From Actinotalea sp. JY-7876 (lineage in GTDB: Bacteria; Actinomycetota; Actinomycetes; Actinomycetales; Cellulomonadaceae): DNA of 64,000 bases. The translations under genes were made by a program, and so were the position numbers. Under the pieces are notes generated by a model that saw only the letters and a list, made by a program, of their open reading frames with translations, searched no databases and had not been told where the DNA came from. Every line of letters starts with the position of its first letter. The stretch's first letter is position 1. Below, piece after piece: positions 28,114-36,199 of the stretch. The stretch lies in the NCBI RefSeq assembly GCF_014042015.1, contig NZ_CP059493.1, positions 2,542,001 through 2,606,000 of the forward strand. Reading direction: 5' to 3'.

Positions 28114-29302
28114 GCGCGCGGTCCTCCGCGCGGGGTCTGGTCACCGCGCCGCCGCGGGGGCGGTACGTCGCGACGAGGCGGGACAGCCCCGCCTCCACCG
28201 CGGCGCGCAGGGGCCCTTGCGCGCGCTTCTCGACCACGCGGTGCACGGCCCACGCGAGCCCGAGGGACACGGCCACCGCCGCGAGCAGCGCCACCGGCGT
28301 CGGCACCGCGTCGTGCAGCAGGTGGATGGTCCACCAGCCCCAGTACTCGTGCACGAGGTACAGCGGGTAGGTGAGGACCCCGAGCGTCGTCAGCACGGGC
28401 AGGTCCACGCGCGCCAGCCGCGTGAGCGTCAGCGCCGCGACCGCCGCGAAGCAGCCGACGACGAGCAGCCCGAGGACCACGGGCGACGGCACGAACGCGG
28501 TGTTCCGGCTGAGCGAGGCGAGCTGCGCGGGCACGACGTTGACCAGCGCGACCACCACGTTCAGCCCGACGAGCGCCCACGGCAGGCGGGCGTGCCCGTC
28601 GCGGTGGATGAGGAAGAGCAGCATCCCGCCCGCGAAGAGGGGCGCGTACCGGCTCACCAGCAGGGTCTGCGCCCACGACGCCCCGGCGTGCTCGGCGACG
28701 AGCCCGGCCAGGGGCCACAGCGCGCAGAACGCGAGCACGCGGCGCCGGGTGAGGCCCACCGCGACCAGGACGACGACGATCGCGTAGAACCGCAGCTCGG
28801 CCCACAGCGTCCAGTACACGCCGTCGACGTGGGCGACGGCGAAGACCTCCTGGAGGAGGGTCGCGTTGACCGCCACCTGGCCCAGGGTGATGTCCTTGCC
28901 GTCCGGCCACAGGACCAGCAGCAGGACGCTCGTCAGGACGAGGGCGGTCCAGTACGCCGGGAACAGGCGGCCGACGCGCGAGCCCACGACGGCGGGCACG
29001 CTCCGGCCCCAGGCGCTCCAGAGGATGACGAAGCCGCTGATGACGAAGAAGAGCTCAGGGCCGAGGGCGAAGTAGCTCGTGACGCGGCCGAGCTCGCCGA
29101 AGCGCGCCGCCGGCTCCTCGCCCCACGCCGTGCTCCACCGGGCGGTGAAGTGGTAGAGCAGCACGCCGGCGGCGGCGCCGAACCGCAGCCCGTCCAGGGT
29201 GCGCAGCCGGGAGCCCGCCGCGGTACCGGCGCGGCCGCCCTCCGGGGTGCGGGGAGAGGGCACGGCGTGCGGCACCTGTGGTGCGCGAAGGGCCGTGACC
29301 AT
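28091..29302 (-). CDS. Acyltransferase family 3 membrane protein
   Basis: A 403-residue protein with about ten membrane segments. LRTLDGLRFGAAAGVLLYHF carries the conserved Arg and His of acyltransferase-3 enzymes (the usual R...H motif), and LGPELFFVISGFVIL, FPAYWTALVLTSVL and LTYPLYLVHEYWGWW are also typical. Such enzymes add acetyl or other acyl groups to sugars of exported glycans, so O-acetylation of the locus product is likely. ATG at 29302 is six bases after TAAGGT (leaderless). It is convergent with the CAP gene. Confidence 0.88.
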   Translation of the reverse strand: MVTALRAPQVPHAVPSPRTPEGGRAGTAAGSRLRTLDGLRFGAAAGVLLYHFTARWSTAWGEEPAARFGELGRVTSYFALGPELFFVISGFVILWSAWGRSVPAVVGSRVGRLFPAYWTALVLTSVLLLVLWPDGKDITLGQVAVNATLLQEVFAVAHVDGVYWTLWAELRFYAIVVVLVAVGLTRRRVLAFCALWPLAGLVAEHAGASWAQTLLVSRYAPLFAGGMLLFLIHRDGHARLPWALVGLNVVVALVNVVPAQLASLSRNTAFVPSPVVLGLLVVGCFAAVAALTLTRLARVDLPVLTTLGVLTYPLYLVHEYWGWWTIHLLHDAVPTPVALLAAVAVSLGLAWAVHRVVEKRAQGPLRAAVEAGLSRLVATYRPRGGAVTRPRAEDRALRTAAGR

Positions 29303-29308
29303 CCCGTG

Positions 29309-29314
29309 ACCTTA
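29309..29314 (-). promoter_or_regulatory. Candidate leaderless -10 (TAAGGT) of the acyltransferase gene
   Basis: TAAGGT on the minus strand, six bases from the ATG at 29302. Confidence 0.5.
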
Positions 29315-29340
29315 GGTGAGGTCCCCTGACCTCGCCCGCC

Positions 29341-29380
29341 GAGCACGGACCCCGAGGGCGCCGTGCGGCGCCCTGTGCTC
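29341..29380 (-). terminator. Hairpin terminator after purE
   Basis: AGGGCGCC at 29355-29362 pairs perfectly with GGCGCCCT at 29367-29374 around a GTGC loop; outer GAGCAC (29341-29346) can pair with GTGCTC (29375-29380). It overlaps the end of purE. Confidence 0.7.
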
Positions 29381-29933
29381 AGGCCCCGAAGCCGGTCACC
29401 GCACCGCCCGGGCGGTGCCGCGCACGCAGGCGCTCGCCCTTGGCGTGGGCCTGGTCACGCAGGTCGCCCTGGAACGCCGTCATGCGCTCGCGCAGGGCCG
29501 CGGCCCGGTCGTCGCCGCCCGCGGCCAGGACGCGCACCGCTAGCAGGCCCGCGTTGCGCGCTCCCCCGACGGAGACGGTCGCCACCGGCACGCCGGCGGG
29601 CATCTGGACGATCGACAGCAGCGAGTCCAGGCCGTCCAGGTGGGCGAGCGGCACGGGCACCCCGATGACCGGCAGCGGCGTGACCGCCGCGAGCATGCCC
29701 GGCAGGTGCGCGGCGCCCCCGGCGCCGGCGATCACCACGCGCAGGCCGCGCTCGGCCGCCGTGCGCCCGTAGTCGACCATCTCCTGCGGCATCCGGTGCG
29801 CGGAGACGACGTCGACCTCGTGCGGCACGCCGAACTCCGCGAGCGCCTGCGCGGCTGCCTCCATGACGGGCCAGTCCGAGTCGGAGCCCATGACGACGCC
29901 GACGAGCGGTGCGGGGGAAGTGCGGTCAGCCAT
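29379..29933 (-). CDS. purE: N5-carboxyaminoimidazole ribonucleotide mutase
   Basis: A 184-residue class I PurE that turns N5-CAIR into CAIR in purine synthesis. [18 protein letters not shown] is the phosphate-binding signature, [18 protein letters not shown] holds the catalytic histidine, and [15 protein letters not shown] and [20 protein letters not shown] are conserved. The C-terminus is slightly longer than in E. coli. It follows purK by 28 bases on the minus strand, with its own GAGGAGC ribosome-binding site. Confidence 0.96.
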   Translation of the reverse strand: MADRTSPAPLVGVVMGSDSDWPVMEAAAQALAEFGVPHEVDVVSAHRMPQEMVDYGRTAAERGLRVVIAGAGGAAHLPGMLAAVTPLPVIGVPVPLAHLDGLDSLLSIVQMPAGVPVATVSVGGARNAGLLAVRVLAAGGDDRAAALRERMTAFQGDLRDQAHAKGERLRARHRPGGAVTGFGA

Positions 29934-29961
29934 GTCGTGCTCCTCGGTCCGGGTGGGTCGG

Positions 29962-31116
29962 TCAGGCGGGGTCGCCGCGCAGGATCGCGGCGGCCCGCGC
30001 GGCGCGCGCGCGGACGTCGGCGAGGTCCTCGCCCGTCACGGTGACGTGGCCGAGCTTGCGCCCGGGCCGCACCTCCTTGCCGTACAGGTGCACCTTCGCG
30101 GCCGGGTCCGCGGCCAGCACGGCGGGCAGCGCGTCCGTGAGGCGCTCGAGCGAGCTACCGAGCACGTTCGCCATCACGGCCCAGCGCGCACGGGCCGCCG
30201 TCTCCCCCAGCGGCAGGTCGAGCACCGCGCGCAGGTGCTGCTCGAACTGGCTCGTCACGGCGGCGTCGATGGTCCAGTGGCCGGAGTTGTGCGGTCGCAT
30301 CGCGAGCTCGTTGACCAGCACGCGCCCGCGGTCACCGCCGGCGACCTCGAACATCTCGACCGCGAGCACGCCCGTGACGTCGAGCCCCTCGGCGACGGCG
30401 CGTGCGGCCTGCACCGCGGCGCGCTCCACCTCGGGGTCGAGGTCGGGCGCGGGCGCGAGCACCTCGGCGCACACGCCGTCGCGCTGGACGGTCTCGACCA
30501 CGGGCCACACCCGCACCTCGCCGGACGGGCGGCGCGCGAGCAGCACGGCCAGCTCACGCACGAAGGGCACCTTCTCCTCGGCGAGCAGCGCGGGGCCGCC
30601 GATCCGCGCCGCGGCGAACCACTCCGCGACGTCGTGGGCGGAGCGCACCACCCGCACGCCCTTGCCGTCGTACCCGCCGCGCGCGGTCTTGACCACCGCC
30701 TCGCCGCCGACGTCCTCCAGGAAGGTCGCCAGGGCCGCGGCGTCCGCGACCGGGGACCACCGCGGGCACGGTACGCCGAGCTCCGTGAGGCGCCGGCGCA
30801 TGACCGTCTTGTCCTGCGCGTGGACCAGCGCCTCGGCGCTCGGCCGCGCGGGCACGCCCGCCGCGGCGGCGGCCTCGAAGGCCGCGGCCGGGATGTGCTC
30901 GTGCTCGAAGGTGAGCACCGCGGGCAACGGCTCCCCGAGGAGCCTGGCGACGGCGGACGGGTCCTGCGGCGAGCCGACGGGAGCGTCGGCGACGACCTGC
31001 GCGGCCGACGTGGTCGGGGACTCGACGAGAACCCGGAGCCCCACTCCCAGCGCGGTCGCCGCGGGCGCCGTCATCCGGGCCAGCTGGCCGCCGCCCACCA
31101 CCGCCACGAGAGTCAC
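29962..31116 (-). CDS. purK: N5-carboxyaminoimidazole ribonucleotide synthase
   Basis: A 384-residue ATP-grasp enzyme that carboxylates AIR with bicarbonate and ATP, making the substrate of Pur[18 protein letters not shown] is the N-terminal signature, [13 protein letters not shown] and [18 protein letters not shown] (ATP-binding) follow, then [20 protein letters not shown] and [18 protein letters not shown] with the metal ligands. The GTG at 31116 is preceded by TAGGCT at a spacing of eight; the frame stays open far upstream through the kinase gene, which is shadow. In M. tuberculosis purE and purK also lie near an LCP gene and rhamnose genes, so this neighbourhood may be old. Confidence 0.95.
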   Translation of the reverse strand: MTLVAVVGGGQLARMTAPAATALGVGLRVLVESPTTSAAQVVADAPVGSPQDPSAVARLLGEPLPAVLTFEHEHIPAAAFEAAAAAGVPARPSAEALVHAQDKTVMRRRLTELGVPCPRWSPVADAAALATFLEDVGGEAVVKTARGGYDGKGVRVVRSAHDVAEWFAAARIGGPALLAEEKVPFVRELAVLLARRPSGEVRVWPVVETVQRDGVCAEVLAPAPDLDPEVERAAVQAARAVAEGLDVTGVLAVEMFEVAGGDRGRVLVNELAMRPHNSGHWTIDAAVTSQFEQHLRAVLDLPLGETAARARWAVMANVLGSSLERLTDALPAVLAADPAAKVHLYGKEVRPGRKLGHVTVTGEDLADVRARAARAAAILRGDPA

Positions 31117-31124
31117 GAGCGGGG

Positions 31125-31130
31125 AGCCTA
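31125..31130 (-). promoter_or_regulatory. Candidate leaderless -10 (TAGGCT) of purK
   Basis: TAGGCT on the minus strand, eight bases before the GTG at 31116, directly after the kinase gene ends at 31140 (minus-strand order). Confidence 0.45.
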
Positions 31131-31139
31131 ACAACCGGC

Positions 31140-32465
31140 TCAGCGACGTGGGCGGCGGCCCTTGCGGGTCGAGACGAGCGAGCCGCGCGGCAGCACGACG
31201 TCGGGGTCCAGCGTCTTGGGCACCCCGGCCAGGAAGATCGCGAAGGTGGCCGGTCGCCGCTGCGCGAGCTCGAGCCGGCCGCCGTCGGCCGCGACGAGGT
31301 CGCGCGCCAGGCCCAGGCCCAGGCCGGTGCCCTTGCCCGAGGTGACCTCCCGCTCGAAGATCCGCGGCGCGAGGTCGTCGCTCACGCCGGGACCCTCGTC
31401 GCTCACCTCGACGACCATCGCCCCGCTGGCGCCGGACGGGCGGGCGCGCACGGTGGTGGTGCCGGCGCCGTGGACGAGCGAGTTCTCGATCAGCGTCGCG
31501 AGCGCCTGCGCGAGCGCGCCGGGCGTCGCGAGCACGGCAGTGCCCGGCGGCACCTCGACCTCGAGCCGCCGGCCCGCGGAGGCGAAGGACGGCGTCCACT
31601 CCTCGCGCTGCTGGTCGACGACGTCGCGCAGGTGGACGGCCTCGGTCGTGCCGCCCTGGGCGCGGCGCGAGCGGGCCAGGAGGTCGTCCACGACCGTGAC
31701 CAGGCGCTCCACCTGCTCCAGCGAGATCCGGGCCTCCTCGCGGACCTCCTCCTTCTCGGTCGCCGCCGCGATCTCCTCGAGCCGCATCGTCAGCGCGGTC
31801 AGGGGTGTGCGCAGCTGGTGCGAGGCGTCGGCGGCGAACTGCCGCTCCGCGGCGAGACGGCCCGCGAGGCGGTCCGCGCTGCGGGCCAGCTCCGCCGCGA
31901 CGAGGTCGATCTCCTCGATGCCGGACGGCTCCAGGCGGGGCCGCACCTGCCCGGACCCCAGCTGCTCCGCGCTCGCCGCGAGGTACACGAGCGGCGCGGC
32001 CAGGCGGCGGGCCTGCCACAGGGCCATCGCGATCCCGGCCGCGAACGCCACGACCGCGGCCGCGGCGACGAGCGCGACGGCGCCCGCCGACCGCCAGAAC
32101 ACGTCCCACCACGACGCCGTGAGCAGCACGACCGCACCCGAGTCCGTGCGGACGACCTCCGGGTACGCGCGACCCTCGACCGGCTCACCCGCCTGGAAGC
32201 GCTCACCGGACGCCGTGACCACCGACACCGACGCCGGGAGCTCGCCGTCGCCGCCGACGTAGACCTCGAGGAGCTCGTCGTCGAGCGGACGGTCCGTCGC
32301 CAGGCGGCTCTCCACCTGGCGCGCGAGGGCCTCGGCGCGCTGGTGGAGGTCGCGCTCCTCCGCCTCCTGGATCAGCCGGGCGCCGTAGAACGCCAGGGGG
32401 AAGCCGAGCAGGACGACCGCGACCGTGACGGCCGAGATCGTCGCCAGCAGGACGCGGCGGCGCAC
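31140..32465 (-). CDS. Membrane sensor histidine kinase
   Basis: A 441-residue kinase. An N-terminal membrane segment (ISAVTVAVVLLGFPLAF), a short extracytoplasmic sensor of about 90 residues, a second membrane segment (VALVAAAAVVAFAAGI) and a HAMP region come first. FAADASHQLRTPLTAL is the HisKA phospho-acceptor histidine, and LIENSLVHGAG (N box), VSDEGPGVSDD (G1) and GKGTGLGLGLARDLV (G2) form the ATPase. The GTG start is six bases after the response regulator's stop, so the pair is cotranscribed. The signal is unknown. Confidence 0.9.
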   Translation of the reverse strand: MRRRVLLATISAVTVAVVLLGFPLAFYGARLIQEAEERDLHQRAEALARQVESRLATDRPLDDELLEVYVGGDGELPASVSVVTASGERFQAGEPVEGRAYPEVVRTDSGAVVLLTASWWDVFWRSAGAVALVAAAAVVAFAAGIAMALWQARRLAAPLVYLAASAEQLGSGQVRPRLEPSGIEEIDLVAAELARSADRLAGRLAAERQFAADASHQLRTPLTALTMRLEEIAAATEKEEVREEARISLEQVERLVTVVDDLLARSRRAQGGTTEAVHLRDVVDQQREEWTPSFASAGRRLEVEVPPGTAVLATPGALAQALATLIENSLVHGAGTTTVRARPSGASGAMVVEVSDEGPGVSDDLAPRIFEREVTSGKGTGLGLGLARDLVAADGGRLELAQRRPATFAIFLAGVPKTLDPDVVLPRGSLVSTRKGRRPRR

Positions 32466-32471
32466 GTCGGG

Positions 32472-33155
32472 TCAGCCGGCGCCGGTCTCGAAGCGGAAGC
32501 CCATGCCTCGCACCGTCGAGATGTACCGCGGGGCGTTGGCGTCGTCGCCCAGCTTGCGGCGCAGCCACGACACGTGCATGTCCAGCGTCTTGGTCGAGCC
32601 GCTCGGGTCGGTGTCCCACACCTCGCGCATGAGCGTCTCGCGCGGCACCACGGTGCCGGCGTCGCGCACCAGGACGCGCAGCAGCTCGAACTCCTTGGCC
32701 GTGAGGTGGAGCTCGCGCTCGCCCTGGAACGCGCGGTGGGCGCCGAGGTCGAGGCGGACGTCCTGGGCGGCGACGTCGCCCTCGTCGCCGCCGTCGGCGT
32801 GCGAGCGGCGCAGCAGAGCGCGGACGCGGGCGAGCAGCTCGGCCAGGCGGAAGGGCTTGGTCACGTAGTCGTCGGCCCCGGCGTCCAGCCCGACGACGAG
32901 GTCCACCTCGTCCGCGCGGGCCGTCAGGACCAGCACGGGCGTGGTCAGCCCCTGCTGCCGGATCCAGCGCGCGACGTCCAGGCCGTCCATGTCCGGCAGG
33001 CCGAGGTCGAGGATGACCATGTCCGCGCCAGGCGCGGCGTCGATCGCACCTTGACCGGTGCCTTGCACGACCACCTCATAGCCCTCACGCCCGAGGGCCC
33101 GGGCCAAGGGCTCGGCAATGGCCGGGTCGTCTTCCGCCAACAGAACCTGCGTCAT
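32472..33155 (-). CDS. OmpR/PhoB-family response regulator
   Basis: A 227-residue regulator. VLLAEDDPAIAEPLARAL has the acidic pocket, VILDLGLPDMDGLDVAR the phospho-acceptor Asp near residue 51, and LTARADEV and DYVTKPFRLAEL the switch Thr/Ser and Lys. The C-terminal winged helix has LHLTAKEFELLRVLVRDAG, RETLMREVWDTD and KTLDMHVSWLRRKLGDD. It pairs with the kinase six bases downstream. TAGCAT six bases before the ATG indicates a leaderless mRNA. Its promoter region is shared with the divergent kinase gene at 33302. Confidence 0.93.
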   Translation of the reverse strand: MTQVLLAEDDPAIAEPLARALGREGYEVVVQGTGQGAIDAAPGADMVILDLGLPDMDGLDVARWIRQQGLTTPVLVLTARADEVDLVVGLDAGADDYVTKPFRLAELLARVRALLRRSHADGGDEGDVAAQDVRLDLGAHRAFQGERELHLTAKEFELLRVLVRDAGTVVPRETLMREVWDTDPSGSTKTLDMHVSWLRRKLGDDANAPRYISTVRGMGFRFETGAG

Positions 33156-33161
33156 GTGGTC

Positions 33162-33167
33162 ATGCTA
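33162..33167 (-). promoter_or_regulatory. Candidate leaderless -10 (TAGCAT) of the response regulator gene
   Basis: TAGCAT on the minus strand, exactly six bases to the ATG at 33155. No ribosome-binding site. Confidence 0.55.
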
Positions 33168-33289
33168 AGTCACGTCCCGGCCCGCGTGGCCAGACCCACG
33201 TCCCCCGCGGCGCGGCGGTCCCCCCGCGGGCGGACGGTGGCGGCGCGCGCCTGGGCCCGGGGTCCGACGCCGCCTGTAGCCGCCACCCC

Positions 33290-33295
33290 TACGCT
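33290..33295 (+). promoter_or_regulatory. Candidate leaderless -10 (TACGCT) of the NarL-type kinase gene
   Basis: TACGCT, six bases before the GTG at 33302. The same hexamer and spacing occur in front of pdtaS at 45605. Confidence 0.55.
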
Positions 33296-33301
33296 TGCCG
33301 C

Positions 33302-34570
33302 GTGCACTGGTGGGAGCGGGTCGGCGCCTGGGACGAGTCCCACCGGCTCAGCGTCGACGCCGCCGGCGCCGCGCTGGTCGGGCTCGTGCTGTTCCCCGCC
33401 ACGGCCGGCTTCTCCCCCGGCACCGATGCGACCGCGGCGCTGGTCTTCGCCACCCTCATGCTCGTCGCGCTGGCCTGGCGCCGCACGCTGCCGACCGCGT
33501 CGGCCGCGACGATCTACGGCCTGGGCCTCACGCACATCGTGCTGGGCCACCCCCTCCTGCTGCCCGCCGACGTCCTCGTCCTGGTGGCCCTGTACTCGGT
33601 CACCGTGCACGGGCCGGTGTGGGCCTACCGCACGGCGATCGGCGGGGCGCTCGTGGGGGCCGTCGTGCTCGGGACGGCGGTGCTCGCGGCGCAGCAGGGC
33701 CCGGACGCCGCCGTGTCGGTCGCGTTCGTCGTCGGCCTCCTGGCCGTCAGCGTCTTCGCGTTCGCGCTGGTCCGCCGGTCGCGGCGGGAGCGCATCGACT
33801 CGCTCGTCGACCGCGCCCTGCGGCTCGAGGTGGAGCGCGACCAGCAGGCGCAGCTGGCGACGTCGGCCGAGCGGACCCGCATCGCGCGCGAGATGCACGA
33901 CATCGTCGCCCACTCCCTGTCCGTGATCATCGCCCAGGCCGACGGCGGCCGGTACGCCGCGGCCGGCGACCCCGCCGCCGCGGCCCGGTCCCTGACGACG
34001 ATCTCCGAGACGGGCCGCGCCGCGCTCGCCGACATGCGCCGCCTGCTGGGCGTGCTGCGGCCGGAGCTCTCGGGCGCGGGAGCCACCGGCACCACCGCCG
34101 GCCCCACGGGCGGCGGGCGCGCGTCAGAGCCCGCCGCGATCCCGGACCTGACCCCCCAGCCCGCCGTCGGTGACATCGCCCAGCTCGTCGAGCAGGTCCG
34201 CGCGAGCGGCATGCGGGTCTCGCTGGTCCGCATGGGCACGGACCGCCCGCTCCCCCCGGGGACCGGGCTGACCGTCTACCGGATCTGCCAGGAGTCCCTG
34301 ACGAACGTGCTCAAGCACGCCGGGCCGACGCCGACCGTCACCGTCCTGCTCCAGTGGACCGCGACCTCGCTCGTCCTCGAGGTGTCGGACGACGGCCGCG
34401 GCGCCGCCGCGACGGGCGCCGACGGCGCCGGGCAGGGCGTGCTGGGCATGCGCGAACGTGCCGCCATGCTGGGCGGCACGCTGTCGTTGGGCCCGCGCCC
34501 CGGCGGCGGCTTCCGTGTCCGCGCCGAGATCCCCGTCCCACCCCGCACCGAGGAGCTGCAGCAGCCGTGA
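33302..34570 (+). CDS. NarL/DesK-type sensor histidine kinase
   Basis: A 422-residue kinase. The first 165 residues hold about five membrane segments with no large external domain, so the signal may be sensed in the membrane. TRIAREMHDIVAHSLSVII is the HisKA_3 dimerisation motif with the phospho-acceptor histidine, ALADMRRLLGVLR follows, and VYRICQESLTNVLKHAG and VSDDGRG with GVLGMRERAAMLGGTL form the ATPase. It overlaps its response regulator by GTGA. An ABC exporter pair lies downstream, an arrangement typical of modules that respond to peptide antibiotics or envelope stress. Confidence 0.92.
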   Translation: MHWWERVGAWDESHRLSVDAAGAALVGLVLFPATAGFSPGTDATAALVFATLMLVALAWRRTLPTASAATIYGLGLTHIVLGHPLLLPADVLVLVALYSVTVHGPVWAYRTAIGGALVGAVVLGTAVLAAQQGPDAAVSVAFVVGLLAVSVFAFALVRRSRRERIDSLVDRALRLEVERDQQAQLATSAERTRIAREMHDIVAHSLSVIIAQADGGRYAAAGDPAAAARSLTTISETGRAALADMRRLLGVLRPELSGAGATGTTAGPTGGGRASEPAAIPDLTPQPAVGDIAQLVEQVRASGMRVSLVRMGTDRPLPPGTGLTVYRICQESLTNVLKHAGPTPTVTVLLQWTATSLVLEVSDDGRGAAATGADGAGQGVLGMRERAAMLGGTLSLGPRPGGGFRVRAEIPVPPRTEELQQP

Positions 34571-35262
34571 GCCCGAGCGACCCCACCGGACCCGCACCCA
34601 TCCGCGTCGGTCTCGTCGACGACCAGCAGCTCGTCCGCGCGGGCTTCCGCATGGTCATCGACTCCCAGCCGGACCTCGAGGTGGTCGTCGAGGCCGGGGA
34701 CGGCGCCGAGGCGCTGCGCCGGCTGGCCGCGGTGCCGTGCGACGTCGTGCTCATGGACGTGCGCATGCCGACGCTCGACGGGCTCGCGGCGACCGCGCGG
34801 CTGACCGCCACCGGGGAGCCGACGCCGCGCGTCGTCGTGCTGACGACGTTCGACCTCGACGAGTACGTGCTCTCCGCGATCCGGGCCGGCGCGAGCGGGT
34901 TCCTCCTCAAGGACGCGCCGCCGGAGGAGATGCTCGCCGCCATCCGCACGGTCCACGCGGGCGACGCCGTCATCGCGCCGTCGAGCACGCGCCGCCTGCT
35001 CGAGCACCTCGTCACGGCCCTGCCCGACACGACCGAGCCGACGCCGCACCCCGGCCTCGCCGACCTGACGGACCGCGAGCGCGAGGTGCTCGTGCTCATG
35101 GCGCGCGGACGGTCGAACACGGAGATCGGGCGCGACCTCTACGTCGCCGAGGCGACCGTCAAGACGCACGTGGGACGCATCCTGGCCAAGCTCGCCGCGC
35201 GCGACCGGGTGCAGGCGGTCGTCACGGCGTACGAGTCGGGGCTGGTGCGGCCGGGCGCCTGA
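34567..35262 (+). CDS. NarL/LuxR-family response regulator
   Basis: A 231-residue regulator. VGLVDDQQLVRAGFRMVI begins the receiver domain, VVLMDVRMPTLDGLAAT has the phospho-acceptor Asp, VLTTFDLDEYV the switch Thr, and SGFLLKDAPPEEML the Lys. The LuxR-type helix-turn-helix is LTDREREVLVLMARGRSN with EIGRDLYVAEATVKTHVGRI. The GTG overlaps the kinase stop. The ABC transporter gene begins 115 bases further on and is its most likely target. Confidence 0.93.
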   Translation: MSPSDPTGPAPIRVGLVDDQQLVRAGFRMVIDSQPDLEVVVEAGDGAEALRRLAAVPCDVVLMDVRMPTLDGLAATARLTATGEPTPRVVVLTTFDLDEYVLSAIRAGASGFLLKDAPPEEMLAAIRTVHAGDAVIAPSSTRRLLEHLVTALPDTTEPTPHPGLADLTDREREVLVLMARGRSNTEIGRDLYVAEATVKTHVGRILAKLAARDRVQAVVTAYESGLVRPGA

Positions 35263-35377
35263 CTCCGCCCGCGGGATGACGGCCGGGCGGGCGAGGCCAT
35301 GCCAGGGCGCGACGCCGCCCCGCTCGCCCCGCCCGTAGCGTCGGGACCACGCTCGACCTACCCCCGGAGAAGAACCT

Positions 35378-36199
35378 GTGGATCTCACCGCCCTGGACCC
35401 TGCCGCGATGCCCGGCTCCGCACGACCCGGCACGGAGACGGAGGCCGAGGCGCGGCGTGTCGCGGTGCGGGCGCGCGGCCTCGGCAAGGTCTACGGCTCC
35501 GGGGATGCCGCCGTGCACGCCCTGGTCGACGTCGACGTCGACTTCGCGGCCGGCGCGTTCACGGCGATCATGGGCCCCTCGGGCTCGGGCAAGTCGACGC
35601 TGATGCACCTGCTCGCGGGCCTGGACACGGCGACCTCCGGCACCGCGTACCTCGGCGACACCGCCCTGTCGGAGCTCGGCGACAAGGAGCTCACGGTCCT
35701 GCGCCGCACGCGCATCGGGTTCGTCTTCCAGTCCTTCAACCTCCTGCCGATGTTCACGGCGGAGCAGAACGTGGTGCTGCCCCTGGAGCTCGCGAACACA
35801 CCGGTCGACCGGGAGTGGATGAGCACGCTCGTCGACACGCTCGGCCTGGAGCAGCGTCTCTCCCATCGGCCGAGCGAGCTGTCCGGCGGGCAGCAGCAGC
35901 GCGTCGCGATCGCGCGCGCGCTGATCGCCAAGCCCGAGGTCGTCTTCGCCGACGAGCCCACCGGCAACCTCGACTCCCGCTCGGGCGCCCAGGTCCTCAG
36001 CTTCCTGCGGCAGTCGGTCCGCGAGCTCGGCCGCACCGTGATCATGGTCACCCACGACCCGTCGGCGGCCGCCTACGCGGACCGCGTGGTGCTGCTGGCC
36101 GACGGCCGCATCGCCGGGGAGATCACCGAGCCCACGCCCGAGTCCGTGCTCGCCGGACTGGACGCGCTGCGCACGCTCGACGAGCCCGGGGCCCGGTGA
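35378..36199 (+). CDS. ABC exporter ATPase, LolD/MacB type
   Basis: A 273-residue ATPase. After about 25 residues of variable N-terminus come VYGSGDAAVHALVDVDVDF, GPSGSGKSTLMHLLAGLD (Walker A), FQSFNLLPMFTAEQN (Q loop), [15 protein letters not shown] (signature), VVFADEPTGNLDSRSG (Walker B) and MVTHD (switch). These are features of ATPases that drive FtsX/MacB-type permeases. GGAGAAGAACC precedes the GTG. Its TGA overlaps the permease ATG by one base, and it follows a two-component pair that may control it. Confidence 0.93.
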   Translation: MDLTALDPAAMPGSARPGTETEAEARRVAVRARGLGKVYGSGDAAVHALVDVDVDFAAGAFTAIMGPSGSGKSTLMHLLAGLDTATSGTAYLGDTALSELGDKELTVLRRTRIGFVFQSFNLLPMFTAEQNVVLPLELANTPVDREWMSTLVDTLGLEQRLSHRPSELSGGQQQRVAIARALIAKPEVVFADEPTGNLDSRSGAQVLSFLRQSVRELGRTVIMVTHDPSAAAYADRVVLLADGRIAGEITEPTPESVLAGLDALRTLDEPGAR

